NCBI GenBank assembly: GCA_024397875.1
Contig: CP073344.1
Span: forward strand, 1,045,001-1,109,000
Source of the DNA: Amphritea atlantica
Lineage (GTDB): Bacteria; Pseudomonadota; Gammaproteobacteria; Pseudomonadales; Balneatricaceae
Length of the DNA: 64,000 nt
Reading direction: 5' to 3'
A program made the translations under genes and the position numbers. Shown here piece after piece: positions 1-10,032 of the stretch (position 1 is the first letter of the stretch; the number at the start of each line of letters is the position of its first letter). The notes beneath the pieces were generated by a model that saw only the letters and a list, made by a program, of their open reading frames with translations, was not told where the DNA came from and did no database searches.

Positions 1-1055
1 CCCGCGAGGCGGCCAGGCAGGCTGTTCGTCTGACGGCTCAGAACGGCGAATTCACACCGTTATATAAGATTGTCGATGAACGCTCTCTGGTGAATGCCAT
101 TGTGGCGCTGTTGGCTACCGGCGGCTCAACCAACCATACCATGCACCTGATCGCCATTGCCCGTGCGGCAGGGGTTATTATTAACTGGGATGACTTCTCT
201 GATCTGTCGGATGTGGTGCCGCTGCTGGCAAAGGTCTATCCCAACGGTGAAGCGGATATCAATCACTTCCAGGCCGCGGGTGGCGTGGGGTATCTGGTGC
301 GTGAATTGTTGGCAGGTGGCTATCTGCATGAAGATGTGATGACCGTGGTAGGGCAGGGTTTATCCCGCTACACTCAGGAGCCTTTCCTTGAGGATGGCAA
401 GCTGATCTGGCGTGAAGGGGTGCAACAATCTCTGGATTCTAATGTCCTCAGTACAGTGGAAAAACCATTTAGCCCGAATGGTGGTTTAAAACTGCTGCAG
501 GGGAATCTCGGGCGTGGCGTGATTAAAGTCTCTGCGGTTTCACCTGAGCATCAAATCGTGGAAGCACCGGCGATTGTCTTTGAGGATCAGGATGAGATTG
601 GTGCTGCATTCGAGCGGGGTGAGCTGGAGCGGGACTTTGTCGCTGTAGTGCGTTATCAGGGACCAAAATCCAACGGTATGCCTGAACTGCATAAACTCAC
701 GCCCTATTTAGGTACGCTGCAGGATCGTGGTTTTAAAGTCGCGCTGGTGACCGATGGACGCATGTCCGGTGCATCGGGTAAAGTGCCGGCCGCAATTCAT
801 GTCTGGCCGGAAGCCCGTCTCGGTGGGCCACTAGCTCAGGTGGCGGATGGCGATCTGATCCGGGTTGATGCGACGACCGGCACTCTGGAGCTGATCGCTG
901 GCGACTCATCCTGGTTATCCCGTGGCCAGACGATGCCTGCTTCTGCGGCGAAACATCATCAGGCGATGGGGCGTGAGTTGTTTGCGCCGATGCGCGACCA
1001 GGTTAACTGCGCTGAAGAGGGCGCAACTGTTTTTAATTTTGCTGAGATACAGTAG
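1..1055 (+). CDS. edd: Phosphogluconate dehydratase, C-terminal part (5' end outside window)
   Basis: Converts 6-phosphogluconate to 2-keto-3-deoxy-6-phosphogluconate, the first committed step of the Entner-Doudoroff pathway. The frame is open from base 3 to the stop at 1053-1055, giving about 350 residues of a protein usually near 608, so roughly the N-terminal 40 percent lies upstream. Visible IlvD/Edd-family landmarks are [10 protein letters not shown] near the start of the visible part and the [20 protein letters not shown] stretch near the C-terminus. The stop codon is directly followed by the glk ATG, so the two are co-transcribed. The matching aldolase gene eda lies 23 kb away with pgl and zwf. 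Confidence 0.97.
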   Translation, partial: REAARQAVRLTAQNGEFTPLYKIVDERSLVNAIVALLATGGSTNHTMHLIAIARAAGVIINWDDFSDLSDVVPLLAKVYPNGEADINHFQAAGGVGYLVRELLAGGYLHEDVMTVVGQGLSRYTQEPFLEDGKLIWREGVQQSLDSNVLSTVEKPFSPNGGLKLLQGNLGRGVIKVSAVSPEHQIVEAPAIVFEDQDEIGAAFERGELERDFVAVVRYQGPKSNGMPELHKLTPYLGTLQDRGFKVALVTDGRMSGASGKVPAAIHVWPEARLGGPLAQVADGDLIRVDATTGTLELIAGDSSWLSRGQTMPASAAKHHQAMGRELFAPMRDQVNCAEEGATVFNFAEIQ

Positions 1056-2021
1056 ATGTCAGAGTATGCACTCGTCGGAGATATCGGTGGCACCAATGCA
1101 CGCTTTGCACTGGTGCGTCCGGGCGCGGTGGTTCTGGAATCAGTCCACACTTTACAATGTTCAGACTATAGCAATATTGATGCAGCGTGCCGGGCCTATT
1201 TTGATCAGGTCGGTATAACAGGCATTGAGCGTGCCTGTCTGGCATTTGCCTGCCCGGTTCAGGGTGAGCAGATTAAGATGACTAACAATCACTGGCACTT
1301 TACCCGAACAGATCTGGCGCAACAGCTGGGCCTGAAACAGCTGAAGCTGGTCAATGACTTTACCGCAATGGCGCTGGGGATGCTTCACATAGGTGAAGAT
1401 GAGAAAATTCAGGTGGGTTCTGGTCACTCTCTTGAGGGCGCAGCACGGCTGGTGATCGGTCCGGGAACCGGGCTGGGTGTATCCGGATTAGTCAAAGCCA
1501 ATGATGACTGGATTCCCTTATCAACGGAGGGGGGGCATATCAGTTTTGCCCCTGCTGACGAAGTTGAAATCGATCTTTGGCGTGCGCTGGTAGCCCGCTT
1601 TGGCCGGGTCTCGGTTGAGCGGATACTGTGCGGTCAGGGATTGTTGAACCTGTATCAGATTTTATCCGCACAACAGGGCAGCGAAGTCCGCTGTCAATCT
1701 CCGGCGGAGGTGAGTGTGGCCGCCGTGGAGGGGGATGACCCTGTTGCTGTAGAGTCTTTACAGCGGTTCTGTCGTATTCTCGGTAATGTCGCCGGTGATA
1801 ACGTATTAACGCTGGGCGCCCGGGGGGGCGTTTACCTCTGTGGAGGAATTTTGCCAAAGGTGGCGGAGTTTTTTCTTCAGAGTGGATTTCGGCGTGCGTT
1901 TGAAGACAAGGGGCGCTTCGTTGATTACATGCAGAATGTTCCGGTCTGGCTCTGTACCGCAGAAAATCCTGGGTTGTTAGGCGCAGCCGCAGCACTGGAA
2001 AATAGAGAGGTGTCTGGCTGA
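1056..2021 (+). CDS. glk: Glucokinase
   Basis: Phosphorylates cytosolic glucose with ATP, feeding zwf. The protein has 321 residues, the usual size for proteobacterial Glk. It opens with the phosphate-binding motif GDIGGTNARFAL at residues 8-19 and has the second glycine-rich ATP-site segment GPGTGLGVSG around 139-148 and the sugar-site ending STEGGH. The ATG touches the edd stop, indicating translational coupling. The order edd-glk-response regulator-sensor kinase is the same as in Pseudomonas. Confidence 0.96.
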   Translation: MSEYALVGDIGGTNARFALVRPGAVVLESVHTLQCSDYSNIDAACRAYFDQVGITGIERACLAFACPVQGEQIKMTNNHWHFTRTDLAQQLGLKQLKLVNDFTAMALGMLHIGEDEKIQVGSGHSLEGAARLVIGPGTGLGVSGLVKANDDWIPLSTEGGHISFAPADEVEIDLWRALVARFGRVSVERILCGQGLLNLYQILSAQQGSEVRCQSPAEVSVAAVEGDDPVAVESLQRFCRILGNVAGDNVLTLGARGGVYLCGGILPKVAEFFLQSGFRRAFEDKGRFVDYMQNVPVWLCTAENPGLLGAAAALENREVSG

Positions 2022-2183
2022 GTTGTGTTACTTTTACTACAATCCGCAAGGGTCTCTGCTGATAAGGAGATAATCGCTGACCAGGGGTTTCAAATTCGTC
2101 TGATTCAGTTTGTTGGCAAGCGCGATCAAAACCGAAATTAGCAAGACCGGGGTCAGGCTTTAATTCATTGAAGGAAACGTATC

Positions 2184-2906
2184 GTGTCGAGTGAGCACTC
2201 TAAGCGCATTTTGATTGTTGATGATGATAATGAGATTCGTGAATTACTTGGCTCCTACCTCGGTCAGAATGGATATGAAACGGTAACCCTTGAAAGTGGC
2301 GAACACCTGATTGAACAGCTGCAGACAGTCCCCGTTGATCTGATCATTCTGGATCTGATGATGCCCGGCGAAGACGGGTTCAGCCTTTGCCGCCGGGTAC
2401 GTATTGATTCTGACGTGCCTATTATTATGCTGACCGCGTCTGCTGAGGAGACTGATCGTATCGTCGGCTTAGAGTTAGGTGCCGATGATTATGTTGCCAA
2501 ACCTTTTAATCCAAGAGAGTTGCTGGCGAGGATCAAGGCTGTTTTACGCCGCAGTTGTTCGCCTCATAATGTTGCGGCTAAGGGGCGTTTTCTGTGTTTT
2601 GCCGAGTGGCGGTTAGATACGGTTAACCGTGATCTGATTGATGCTTCCGGTAAAGTAATTCCTTTGAGTGGGGCAGACTATAGCCTTCTGTTACTTTTCC
2701 TGGAAAACCCGAATAAAGTTCTGAATCGCGACGACCTGCTCGGCGCTACCCGGGGGCGGGAATCCAGTCCATACGACCGCAGTATTGATGTGCAGCTAAG
2801 CCGGCTGCGCCAGCGTCTCGGGGAAGATGCTAAAGATCCCCATATTATTAAGACTGTCAGGGGTTCGGGCTACGTGTTATCCGTTGAAGTTGAGCGTGAG
2901 AGGTGA
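2184..2906 (+). CDS. gltR: OmpR-family response regulator, GltR type
   Basis: DNA-binding response regulator of 240 residues. The receiver domain has the acidic pocket DDD at 13-15, the likely phospho-acceptor D57 in LIILDLMMPG and the conserved lysine in DDYVAKPF. A winged-helix output domain follows, with RSIDVQLSRLRQRLGED and RGSGYVL. Translation probably starts at GTG 2184, with AAGGAAA about 9 bases upstream. It overlaps the kinase gene by 4 bases. The position after edd-glk and before a glucose ABC transporter matches Pseudomonas GltR, which controls glucose uptake genes; that specific role is inferred from synteny. Confidence 0.88.
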   Translation: MSSEHSKRILIVDDDNEIRELLGSYLGQNGYETVTLESGEHLIEQLQTVPVDLIILDLMMPGEDGFSLCRRVRIDSDVPIIMLTASAEETDRIVGLELGADDYVAKPFNPRELLARIKAVLRRSCSPHNVAAKGRFLCFAEWRLDTVNRDLIDASGKVIPLSGADYSLLLLFLENPNKVLNRDDLLGATRGRESSPYDRSIDVQLSRLRQRLGEDAKDPHIIKTVRGSGYVLSVEVERER

Positions 2907-4348
2907 GGCGCTGGTTCTGGTTTCCCCGGTCACTGCTGGGTCGTATGCTGACGGTGATGTTGTTTGGTGTGTTACTGGCCCAGGTGATGAGCAACCTGGT
3001 CTGGGTGCAGGAGATTAATCGGGAAAATGAGAAGATGGCCAGCAGCATGGCCGTGGATCTGGCCGAAAGTGTCTCCTCTACCGTTACCTTTTTTAAGGCG
3101 CTGCCCAGTGAGTATCGGCATATAGTACTGTCCCAGTTACGGGATATGGGCGGGACCCGCTTTTTTGTATCACTGAATAAAGAGCTGATTAATATCGAAG
3201 ATATTGAGGACTCTAAACTCAAGGGCATCGTGATTGAGAATTTTATTCAGGGGTTACGCAAGAAGCTGGGTAATCAGGCTGAGATTATCGTTAGTTTTTC
3301 CCGCCCCGAGACACTGCATGTGTTTAATAACCAAACGCTGCTGTTGGATCTGCCGCCACGCTGGTCACAGCAAAGCCTGATCTATGATCCGCAATCACCG
3401 CCCATTTTAGTGGCTCAGATTAACATGGAGGAGGGCGAGTGGTTATATCTGGCGGCGTTGCTGCCCAAGCCTGATTTGCTAACCAAGACCGATTATCTCC
3501 CCGCAGACCGGCTCTACTTTCTGGGATTATTATTAGTAATTCTGCTGCTGTTAGGCGGGATGATTGTCCGCTGGCTCACCCGTCCTCTGGATAAGCTGGT
3601 GCGAGCGGCTGAACAGTTGGGGCGGGAGATTGATGTGCCGCCGCTGAAGGAGCAGGGGCCGCTGGAAATTCAGGCAACCGCTCAGGCCTTTAATCGCATG
3701 CAGGAACGTATCACCCGCTTTATTGATGATCGACAGCGACTATTTTCGGCTATCTCTCATGATCTGAAAACGCCGATTACCCGGTTACGATTACGGGCAG
3801 AGATGCTCGATAAAGAGGAGGATCGGGAGACATTTGGCCGTAACCTGGAAGAGCTGGACCGGATGGTGTCTGGCGCTCTGGAGTGTGCCCGGGGAACCGA
3901 TATTCATGAGGAGGTACGGCCGATTGATATTATGGCCTTGCTTGGTGCTTTGCAGGATGATGCGGCGGTGCTGGGCCGAAATGTCACAGTGGTTGGTGAC
4001 GTTGGGCCGGTCTTCTGGGGGCGTCCTATTGCACTTAAACGTTGTCTTGGTAATCTGATTGATAATGCTATTTTCTATGGTCAGCAGGCGGAAATTTTTG
4101 CAGAAAACAGTCCGGACTTACTGACTATTCGTATTTGCGACCGGGGTGCCGGGATTCCGGAAGAGATGATTGATCAGGTTTTTGAACCCTACTTCCGTGG
4201 TGAATCATCACGCAATCGTTATACCGGAGGAACGGGGCTGGGGCTTGGGATTGCACGAAATATTGTCCATGCACACGGGGGCGAGTTAGCGCTGCATAAC
4301 CGTGAGGGAGGGGGGCTGGAAGTGGTGATCCGGCTACCGCGGCATTAA
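2903..4348 (+). CDS. gtrS: Sensor histidine kinase, GtrS type
   Basis: Membrane sensor kinase, 481 residues, partner of the regulator it overlaps by 4 bases. There is an N-terminal membrane segment (about 10-30), a periplasmic sensor region of about 170 residues, a second membrane segment (about 202-222, rich in L/I/V/G) and a HAMP linker. The kinase core has the H-box SAISHDLKTPITRLRLR, the N-box GNLIDNAIFYG, and the G-boxes DRGAGIPEEM and GGTGLGLGIA. In Pseudomonas the syntenic GtrS responds to 2-ketogluconate and 6-phosphogluconate; the ligand here is inferred only. Confidence 0.87.
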   Translation: MRRWFWFPRSLLGRMLTVMLFGVLLAQVMSNLVWVQEINRENEKMASSMAVDLAESVSSTVTFFKALPSEYRHIVLSQLRDMGGTRFFVSLNKELINIEDIEDSKLKGIVIENFIQGLRKKLGNQAEIIVSFSRPETLHVFNNQTLLLDLPPRWSQQSLIYDPQSPPILVAQINMEEGEWLYLAALLPKPDLLTKTDYLPADRLYFLGLLLVILLLLGGMIVRWLTRPLDKLVRAAEQLGREIDVPPLKEQGPLEIQATAQAFNRMQERITRFIDDRQRLFSAISHDLKTPITRLRLRAEMLDKEEDRETFGRNLEELDRMVSGALECARGTDIHEEVRPIDIMALLGALQDDAAVLGRNVTVVGDVGPVFWGRPIALKRCLGNLIDNAIFYGQQAEIFAENSPDLLTIRICDRGAGIPEEMIDQVFEPYFRGESSRNRYTGGTGLGLGIARNIVHAHGGELALHNREGGGLEVVIRLPRH

Positions 4349-4439
4349 GAGGACCTGTTTGCTCACAGGCTTTTAAAATGGCTGTTTTTGCTCATTGTAT
4401 TCGCATCGGAAGCGGGCCATCCAAGGGTGAGTCATCGTT

Positions 4440-4529
4440 TGTAACACTTTGTTACACTTCCTTTCCTGCTGTAACCCTAACCTTTCAGATGCCGTGTTTT
4501 AATGCATTGACTTGTCATCGAATGTGACA
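4440..4529. promoter_or_regulatory. Candidate operators upstream of the glucose ABC operon
   Basis: The 226-base gap before the transporter operon holds two inverted repeats. One is TGTAAC-N5-GTTACA at 4440-4456, with an extra TGTAAC half-site at 4470-4475, 30 bases from the first. The other is TGTCA-N7-TGACA at 4513-4529, followed by the leader and ATG at 4575. The adjacent GltR-type regulator is the obvious candidate binder of one of them, but no binding data can be read from sequence. Confidence 0.4.
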
Positions 4530-4574
4530 GGAAAAACCTCAAAGCCTAATAAAAACAAACAAAGGTAAAGGTCA

Positions 4575-5834
4575 ATGAGTCTTAAACGTGCAAAAAAAAC
4601 GGTATTAGCGGCTGCGTTATCCGGTCTGGTTTCCATTGCTGCTCAGGCGGGTAATGTCGAGGTCCTTCACTACTGGACCTCCGGCGGTGAAGCAAAATCT
4701 GCGGCTGTACTGAAGCAGTTGCTCGAAGCTGAAGGTCATCAGTGGAAAGATTTTGCTGTGGCCGGTGGTGGCGGTGAAAGTGCCATGACTGTTCTTAAGT
4801 CCCGGGCTGTTTCGGGCAATCCTCCAAGTGCTGCACAAATTAAAGGTTTAGATATCCAGGAGTGGGCTGAACTCGATTTTCTGACGCCGCTGGACGGGGT
4901 TGCAGAAAAAGCGGGTTGGGATCAGCTACTACCGGGTGTTGTCAGCGATGTGATGAAGTACGAAGGCCATTATGTGGCGGTACCTGTGAACGTTCACCGG
5001 GTTAACTGGCTCTGGGCAAATCCGGAGGTCTTCAAAAAATCAGGGGCAGATGTTCCCTCGACCTGGGATGAGTTTTTCACCGCAGCCGATAAGATTAAGG
5101 CGGCTGGCTTTGTCCCTTTAGCCCATGGTGGTCAGGCCTGGCAGGATGCGACGCTGTTTGAAGCGGTTGCACTGGGGCTTGGTGGTGCAGATTTCTATCG
5201 AAAAGCCTTTGTCGAACATGATCAAAGCGTTCTGACAAGCGCTAAGATGACTGAAGTTCTGGCAACCTTTAAACGCTTAAGTAATTATATCGACGCTGAT
5301 GCCGCCGGACGGGACTGGAATATAGCCACATCCATGGTGATCAATGGTAAGGCTGCCATGCAGGTGATGGGTGACTGGGCTAAGGGAGAGTTTACCGCCG
5401 CCGGCAAGCAACCTGGTAAAGACTATCTTTGTGTGGCTGCACCGGATACGCAGAATGGCTTCACCTTTAATATCGATAGCTTTGCGATGTTTGACCTTAA
5501 AGACACCGGTGATAAGCTGGCTCAGGCCGATCTGGCGCGTTTGATTATGGAGCCTGAATTTCAGGAAACCTTTAACCTCAACAAAGGTTCGATTCCGGCC
5601 CGGCTGGGGATGCCAAGAGATAAATTCGATAGCTGTGCCCATACATCTATGGATGACTTTATCGCCACAGCTAAGACGGGTGGTCTGGTGCCTAGTATGG
5701 CTCATGGTATGTCTACCACCTCTGCGGTGCAGGGCGCCATCTACGATGTCGTCACGAACTACTTCAACAGCGATTCGCTGACGCCTGAACAGGCAACCGA
5801 AAAGCTGGCCCGGGCAATTAAAGCCGCTATCTAA
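4575..5834 (+). CDS. gtsA: Glucose-type ABC transporter, periplasmic binding protein
   Basis: Family-1 extracellular sugar-binding protein of 419 residues, the usual length. A Sec signal peptide is evident (basic MSLKRAKK, hydrophobic core, probable cleavage after AAQA near residue 25). The mature part begins [16 protein letters not shown], typical of the glucose/mannose-binding GtsA/GltB group. The start is supported by AAAGGTAAAGG upstream of ATG. It heads the operon gtsABCD, with a 93-base gap before the first permease gene. Glucose as substrate is inferred from position beside edd-glk-gltR-gtrS. Confidence 0.92.
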   Translation: MSLKRAKKTVLAAALSGLVSIAAQAGNVEVLHYWTSGGEAKSAAVLKQLLEAEGHQWKDFAVAGGGGESAMTVLKSRAVSGNPPSAAQIKGLDIQEWAELDFLTPLDGVAEKAGWDQLLPGVVSDVMKYEGHYVAVPVNVHRVNWLWANPEVFKKSGADVPSTWDEFFTAADKIKAAGFVPLAHGGQAWQDATLFEAVALGLGGADFYRKAFVEHDQSVLTSAKMTEVLATFKRLSNYIDADAAGRDWNIATSMVINGKAAMQVMGDWAKGEFTAAGKQPGKDYLCVAAPDTQNGFTFNIDSFAMFDLKDTGDKLAQADLARLIMEPEFQETFNLNKGSIPARLGMPRDKFDSCAHTSMDDFIATAKTGGLVPSMAHGMSTTSAVQGAIYDVVTNYFNSDSLTPEQATEKLARAIKAAI

Positions 5835-5927
5835 ACTTTTCACTTCTGCTTGACTGCTCCTTAAGGAGCGATTCCGGGGTATCACTGAGGTGATACCCCT
5901 CTCCAAGCTCGTTTGAGGATTACCTCT

Positions 5928-6896
5928 ATGAAGACGAATGCAACTTCCGATGCTGTCGGAACCCTGTCCACCAGGGGAGTATTGGCAGATTCACCCGCAC
6001 AGGGTTCAGGTTCTTTTAATTTGTCAGATCTGCTTCAGCGCTGGCTGCCGAAACTGGTGTTGGCGCCAACGGTGATGATGACGCTGCTGTTCATATACGG
6101 CTATGTCATCTGGACCGGAGTTCTCTCCCTGACCAAGTCCCGTTTTTTACCCAATTATAATTTTGTCGGTTTTGCCCAGTACGAGAAGCTGCTGGATAAC
6201 GACCGCTGGTCCGTGGCCTCGCTGAATATTCTGATATTCGGCGGGCTGTTTATCCTTATCTGTCTCTTTATCGGCGTCGTTATGGCGATTCTGCTGGATC
6301 AGAAGATTCGGGCAGAGGGTTCAATCCGCACGGTATTCCTATACCCGATGGCGCTTTCTTTTATCGTGACCGGTACCGCCTGGAAATGGATTCTGAATCC
6401 GGGCCTTGGGCTGGAAAAACTGGTGCATGACTTTGGCTATGAGAGCTTTCAGTTTGACTGGCTGGTTGATCCCGATATGGCAATCTATACCCTGGTGATC
6501 GCTGCTGTGTGGCAGTCATCCGGGTTTGTGATGGCGCTGTTTCTCGCGGGTCTGAGAGGCGTTGATAGCTCAATCGTCAAAGCGGCGCAGCTGGATGGTG
6601 CCAGCATGCCGATGATCTATCGCCGCATTATTCTGCCGCATCTGCGGCCGGTATTTTTCAGTGCCTTCATTATCCTTTCCCATATTGCGATCAAGAGCTT
6701 TGATCTGGTGATGGCGCTGACCGGTGGTGGTCCCGGTTATGCTACCGATCTGCCGGCGACTTTTATGTATGTCACGACCTTCAGTCGGGGACAGATCGGC
6801 CTGGGCTCCGCGAGTGCCATGATGATGCTCGGTGTGGTTCTGGCGATTCTGGTCCCGTACCTCTATTCCGAATTGCGAGGTAAAAACAATGCCTGA
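5928..6896 (+). CDS. gtsB: Glucose-type ABC transporter permease 1
   Basis: Inner-membrane permease, 322 residues from ATG 5928. That start is preferred over an in-frame TTG at 5913 because TTTGAGGA lies at the right distance. Six hydrophobic segments are visible after a polar N-terminal tail of about 45 residues. The cytoplasmic coupling (EAA) loop reads AAQLDGASMPMIYRRIILPH, which docks on the ATPase. The stop overlaps the next gene by 8 bases. Confidence 0.92.
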   Translation: MKTNATSDAVGTLSTRGVLADSPAQGSGSFNLSDLLQRWLPKLVLAPTVMMTLLFIYGYVIWTGVLSLTKSRFLPNYNFVGFAQYEKLLDNDRWSVASLNILIFGGLFILICLFIGVVMAILLDQKIRAEGSIRTVFLYPMALSFIVTGTAWKWILNPGLGLEKLVHDFGYESFQFDWLVDPDMAIYTLVIAAVWQSSGFVMALFLAGLRGVDSSIVKAAQLDGASMPMIYRRIILPHLRPVFFSAFIILSHIAIKSFDLVMALTGGGPGYATDLPATFMYVTTFSRGQIGLGSASAMMMLGVVLAILVPYLYSELRGKNNA

Positions 6897-7767
6897 CTCT
6901 ATTCATGCCAATGCCCGTAGTGTCAGGGTAAGCCGTATTGCGTTGTATGTAGTCCTGCTGTTGGCGGTGCTGTTCTATCTGCTGCCGCTGATTGTGATGC
7001 TGTTAACCTCAGTTAAAAGTATGGTGGATATCCGTGCCGGAAACCTGATCTCCTGGCCTGAGGAGTTCTTGTTGGATGCCTGGGTTAAAGCCTGGTCTTC
7101 TGCCTGTACCGGCGTGAGTTGTGAGGGGGTGGGTTCCTTCTTCTGGAACTCATTTCAGATCACCCTTCCGGCGGTGCTGATCTCAACCTTTCTTGGCGCC
7201 TTGAATGGCTATGTGCTAACAAAGTGGAAGTTTCGCGGCAGTGATATCTTCTTTGGACTGATGCTGTTTGGCTGCTTTATCCCGTTTCAGGTGGTTATTC
7301 TGCCGATGGCGCAAACCCTGGGATGGCTGGGACTGGCGAATACGACAACAGGACTGGTGTTTGTTCACATCGTCTACGGTATGGCCTTTACCACGTTGTT
7401 CTTTCGTAACTTCTATGTCTCGGTGCCCGGTGAACTGGTGAGTGCAGCGAAGATCGATGGCGCCGGTTTCTTTACCATCTTCTGGCGCATTATTTTGCCG
7501 CTATCAACCCCCATTTTTGTCGTCTGCATTATCTGGCAGTTTACTCAGGTGTGGAATGACTTCCTCTTTGGTGTGGTGTTTTCCGGCGGGGATACTCAGC
7601 CTATCACCGTTGCACTGAACAACCTGGTTAACAGTTCAACCGGGGTTAAGGAGTACAACGTTGATATGGCTGCGGCCATGATTGCCGCGCTGCCAACACT
7701 GGTGGTGTATGTCCTGGCAGGTAAGTATTTCGTTCGCGGTCTGACAGCGGGTGCAGTTAAAGGCTAA
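6889..7767 (+). CDS. gtsC: Glucose-type ABC transporter permease 2
   Basis: Second inner-membrane permease, 292 residues from ATG 6889. GCGAGG at 6875-6880 is the ribosome site, and a longer upstream reading frame lies inside gtsB and is discarded. It is MalG-like with about six membrane segments and the EAA loop AAKIDGAGFFTIFWRIILP. It would pair with gtsB to form the channel. It overlaps gtsB by 8 bases, consistent with translational coupling. Confidence 0.92.
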   Translation: MPDSIHANARSVRVSRIALYVVLLLAVLFYLLPLIVMLLTSVKSMVDIRAGNLISWPEEFLLDAWVKAWSSACTGVSCEGVGSFFWNSFQITLPAVLISTFLGALNGYVLTKWKFRGSDIFFGLMLFGCFIPFQVVILPMAQTLGWLGLANTTTGLVFVHIVYGMAFTTLFFRNFYVSVPGELVSAAKIDGAGFFTIFWRIILPLSTPIFVVCIIWQFTQVWNDFLFGVVFSGGDTQPITVALNNLVNSSTGVKEYNVDMAAAMIAALPTLVVYVLAGKYFVRGLTAGAVKG

Positions 7768-7819
7768 TGCCGTTTAAAGGTTTAAACGCGCGCTAAAAAA
7801 TAATAACAGGTACAACATT

Positions 7820-8935
7820 ATGGCTACGTTAGAGATTTCAAGTGTTAAGAAAAACTACGGTAAGGTTGAGGTGCTTAAGGGCATTGATCTGAGTATCAAT
7901 GACGGTGAGTTTTTGATTCTGGTGGGGCCGTCCGGTTGTGGTAAATCGACCCTGATGAATAGCATTGCCGGGCTTGAGGATGTCAGCTCCGGTGATATTC
8001 ATATCGGTGGCACCAATGTAACCGGATTAGCGCCAAAAGATCGTGATATAGCCATGGTGTTTCAATCCTATGCGCTCTACCCGAGTATGACGGTGCGGGG
8101 AAATATCTCATTTGCGCTGGAGATTCGGAAAGTGCCAAAGAGTGAGCGGGAGGCAGAAGTTGAACGGGTCGCGGATCTGTTACAGATCAGCCACCTGCTG
8201 GATCGTAAACCCTCTGAGCTTTCCGGTGGTCAGCGTCAACGGGTTGCGATGGGCCGGGCGCTGGCACGTCATCCAAAGATCTATCTGTTTGATGAGCCGC
8301 TATCCAACCTGGACGCCAAGCTGCGGGTAGAGATGCGTACCGAAATTAAGAAACTGCACCAGCGTCTGAAAACCACTATTGTCTATGTGACCCATGATCA
8401 GATTGAGGCGATGACACTGGCGGATCGTATCGCGGTAATGAAGGACGGTGAGGTGCAGCAGTTTGGCACACCGCAGCAGATCTACGATGATCCGGCGAAT
8501 ATGTTCGTTGCAGGTTTTATGGGTTCACCGGCAATGAACTTCCTCACCTGTACGCTGGAATGTATTGACGATGGTTATGGTCTGAGTGTGACTACCTCAG
8601 ATGATGAGCGGTATTTTTTACCTCTGGATCATGGTGATAGCTCATTGCAGCCATGGGTGGGTAAGGAGGTTGTCCTGGGGATTCGCCCTGAGCAGATCAC
8701 TCATGTGATACCGCATAAACAGGAGCAGAGCAGTGTTGCCCGCTTTACGGCAAAGGTGGCCGTAGCGGAACCCACCGGTCCCGATACGCTGGTTTTGATT
8801 AATCTGAATGGCCAGGAGGTCGATTGTCGGGTTCATCCGATGGAGGAGAAGCCCGCGGGTAGTGATATGGAGTTTATGGTGGATATGTCTAAAGCAGTGC
8901 TGTTTGATCCGAAGACAGAGAAGCGTTTGCTTTAA
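7820..8935 (+). CDS. gtsD: ABC transporter ATPase, MalK/UgpC type
   Basis: Energises the glucose transporter. 371 residues: Walker A GPSGCGKST (residues 37-45), signature LSGGQRQR, Walker B IYLFDEPLSNLD, switch histidine in VTHDQ, then a C-terminal regulatory TOBE/OB region as in MalK. It follows gtsC after 52 bases. A fragment resembling its 3' region recurs at about 10033, beyond the araC gene (see findings). Confidence 0.93.
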   Translation: MATLEISSVKKNYGKVEVLKGIDLSINDGEFLILVGPSGCGKSTLMNSIAGLEDVSSGDIHIGGTNVTGLAPKDRDIAMVFQSYALYPSMTVRGNISFALEIRKVPKSEREAEVERVADLLQISHLLDRKPSELSGGQRQRVAMGRALARHPKIYLFDEPLSNLDAKLRVEMRTEIKKLHQRLKTTIVYVTHDQIEAMTLADRIAVMKDGEVQQFGTPQQIYDDPANMFVAGFMGSPAMNFLTCTLECIDDGYGLSVTTSDDERYFLPLDHGDSSLQPWVGKEVVLGIRPEQITHVIPHKQEQSSVARFTAKVAVAEPTGPDTLVLINLNGQEVDCRVHPMEEKPAGSDMEFMVDMSKAVLFDPKTEKRLL

Positions 8936-8997
8936 ATCAGCTAGCTGCAGTAAGACATGTTCTGTTTTTGCCATAAATGACCGTGAAATCTATGGAG

Positions 8998-9023
8998 AAC
9001 CAGCATAAGACAGGCTGGTTTTC
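8998..9023 (+). terminator. Probable terminator after gtsD
   Basis: Stem AACCAGC/GCTGGTT with a 9-base loop followed by a short TTCCC. The U-run is weak, so it may only attenuate transcription into the araC-type gene that begins 25 bases further on. Confidence 0.45.
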
Positions 9024-9047
9024 CCTGCCTATTGGGATGAACGACTT

Positions 9048-9986
9048 ATGAACAGGAATAAAGTGCGTATTCAGCCAGAATTTAAGCCCTTGGATTCTCT
9101 GGGAGGAACGTCGATACGATATTTTGAACAGGATCAGTCAACAAGCCAGAATAGCTGTCTTCACTATCATGAAGACTATGAGTTGCATCTGACGACGCGT
9201 GGCGAAGGGAAGGTCTTTGTGGGTGACTACATTGGTCATTTAGCACCTCAGAGCCTGATACTGATTGGTCCGAATCTGCCGCATTGCTGGGTAAACCAGT
9301 CAGGAGGCAATGGCGGGCAGGGCTGTACCGAGAGGGTGATTAACTTCTCTCAGGATCTTGTTCTGGCCCATACGAAGGGGGTGCCAGAAATGCAGGCGTT
9401 GACCCCTTTTTGGGAGAGAGCGCAATATGGTATTGAGTTTCTTGATGTTGACGCGATTGCTAAGATTAAAGAGATTTTTGATGATATTGCAGCATTAACC
9501 GGATTTCGCCGGGTACTGCGATTCTGGTTCCTGATTGATCTGCTAGCGACAGTGACCGAATACCGGGTACTGTCGGATGCCTCCTATTTGTCCTGTAAGG
9601 ATGAAACAAAATCAGCACGATTGGACCGGGCGGTATCCTACATTATTGAAAATTATAATACCGGGATTACGCTGGAACAGGTTGCCGCACATATTGAGAT
9701 GAGTATCGGACACTTCTCCCGGTTATTTAAGCGGGAGACAGGCTGTCGGTATATTGATTTTGTTAATGGCATTAAAATCAATAAGGCTTGTGAGCAGCTG
9801 ACGCACAGTGACCGGTCAATTACGGAGATATGTTTCGATGTAGGTTTTAATAATATTGCCAACTTCAATCGGCGCTTTTACGATGTGAAAAAAATGACAC
9901 CCTCTGAATATCGCAGGGTCGCCTTTAAATCTTTATACGGTCATAAGTCTTTCACCGGTGCTAGCTGCCTTATAGCCAGTCAGTAA
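9048..9986 (+). CDS. AraC-family transcriptional regulator
   Basis: 312 residues. The N-terminal half resembles the cupin sensor fold of AraC regulators (HYHEDYELHLTTRGEGKVFV at about 38-57, PHCWVN). The C-terminal half has the two helix-turn-helix motifs (ITLEQVAAHIEMSIGHFSRL and ITEICFDVGFNNIANFNRRF) and the family ending KKMTPSEYRR. It sits between the glucose transporter and pgi, so control of sugar genes is likely but unproven. A relic of gtsD lies just downstream, so this gene may have been inserted behind gtsD or left beside a duplication. Confidence 0.9.
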   Translation: MNRNKVRIQPEFKPLDSLGGTSIRYFEQDQSTSQNSCLHYHEDYELHLTTRGEGKVFVGDYIGHLAPQSLILIGPNLPHCWVNQSGGNGGQGCTERVINFSQDLVLAHTKGVPEMQALTPFWERAQYGIEFLDVDAIAKIKEIFDDIAALTGFRRVLRFWFLIDLLATVTEYRVLSDASYLSCKDETKSARLDRAVSYIIENYNTGITLEQVAAHIEMSIGHFSRLFKRETGCRYIDFVNGIKINKACEQLTHSDRSITEICFDVGFNNIANFNRRFYDVKKMTPSEYRRVAFKSLYGHKSFTGASCLIASQ

Positions 9987-10032
9987 CTCCCGGGAGTGCT
10001 ACTACCGGGAGGGGATCTCTGACTGGAAAGGT

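Noticed and set aside
2024..2043. TTGTGTTACTTTTACTACAA upstream of gltR as a HexR box
   Set aside because: The arms are poorly symmetric and the length does not fit the two better boxes beside hexR.
5913..5927. TTG start for the first glucose permease
   Set aside because: The GAGG that would serve as ribosome site overlaps the TTG itself, whereas it is properly placed for ATG 5928.
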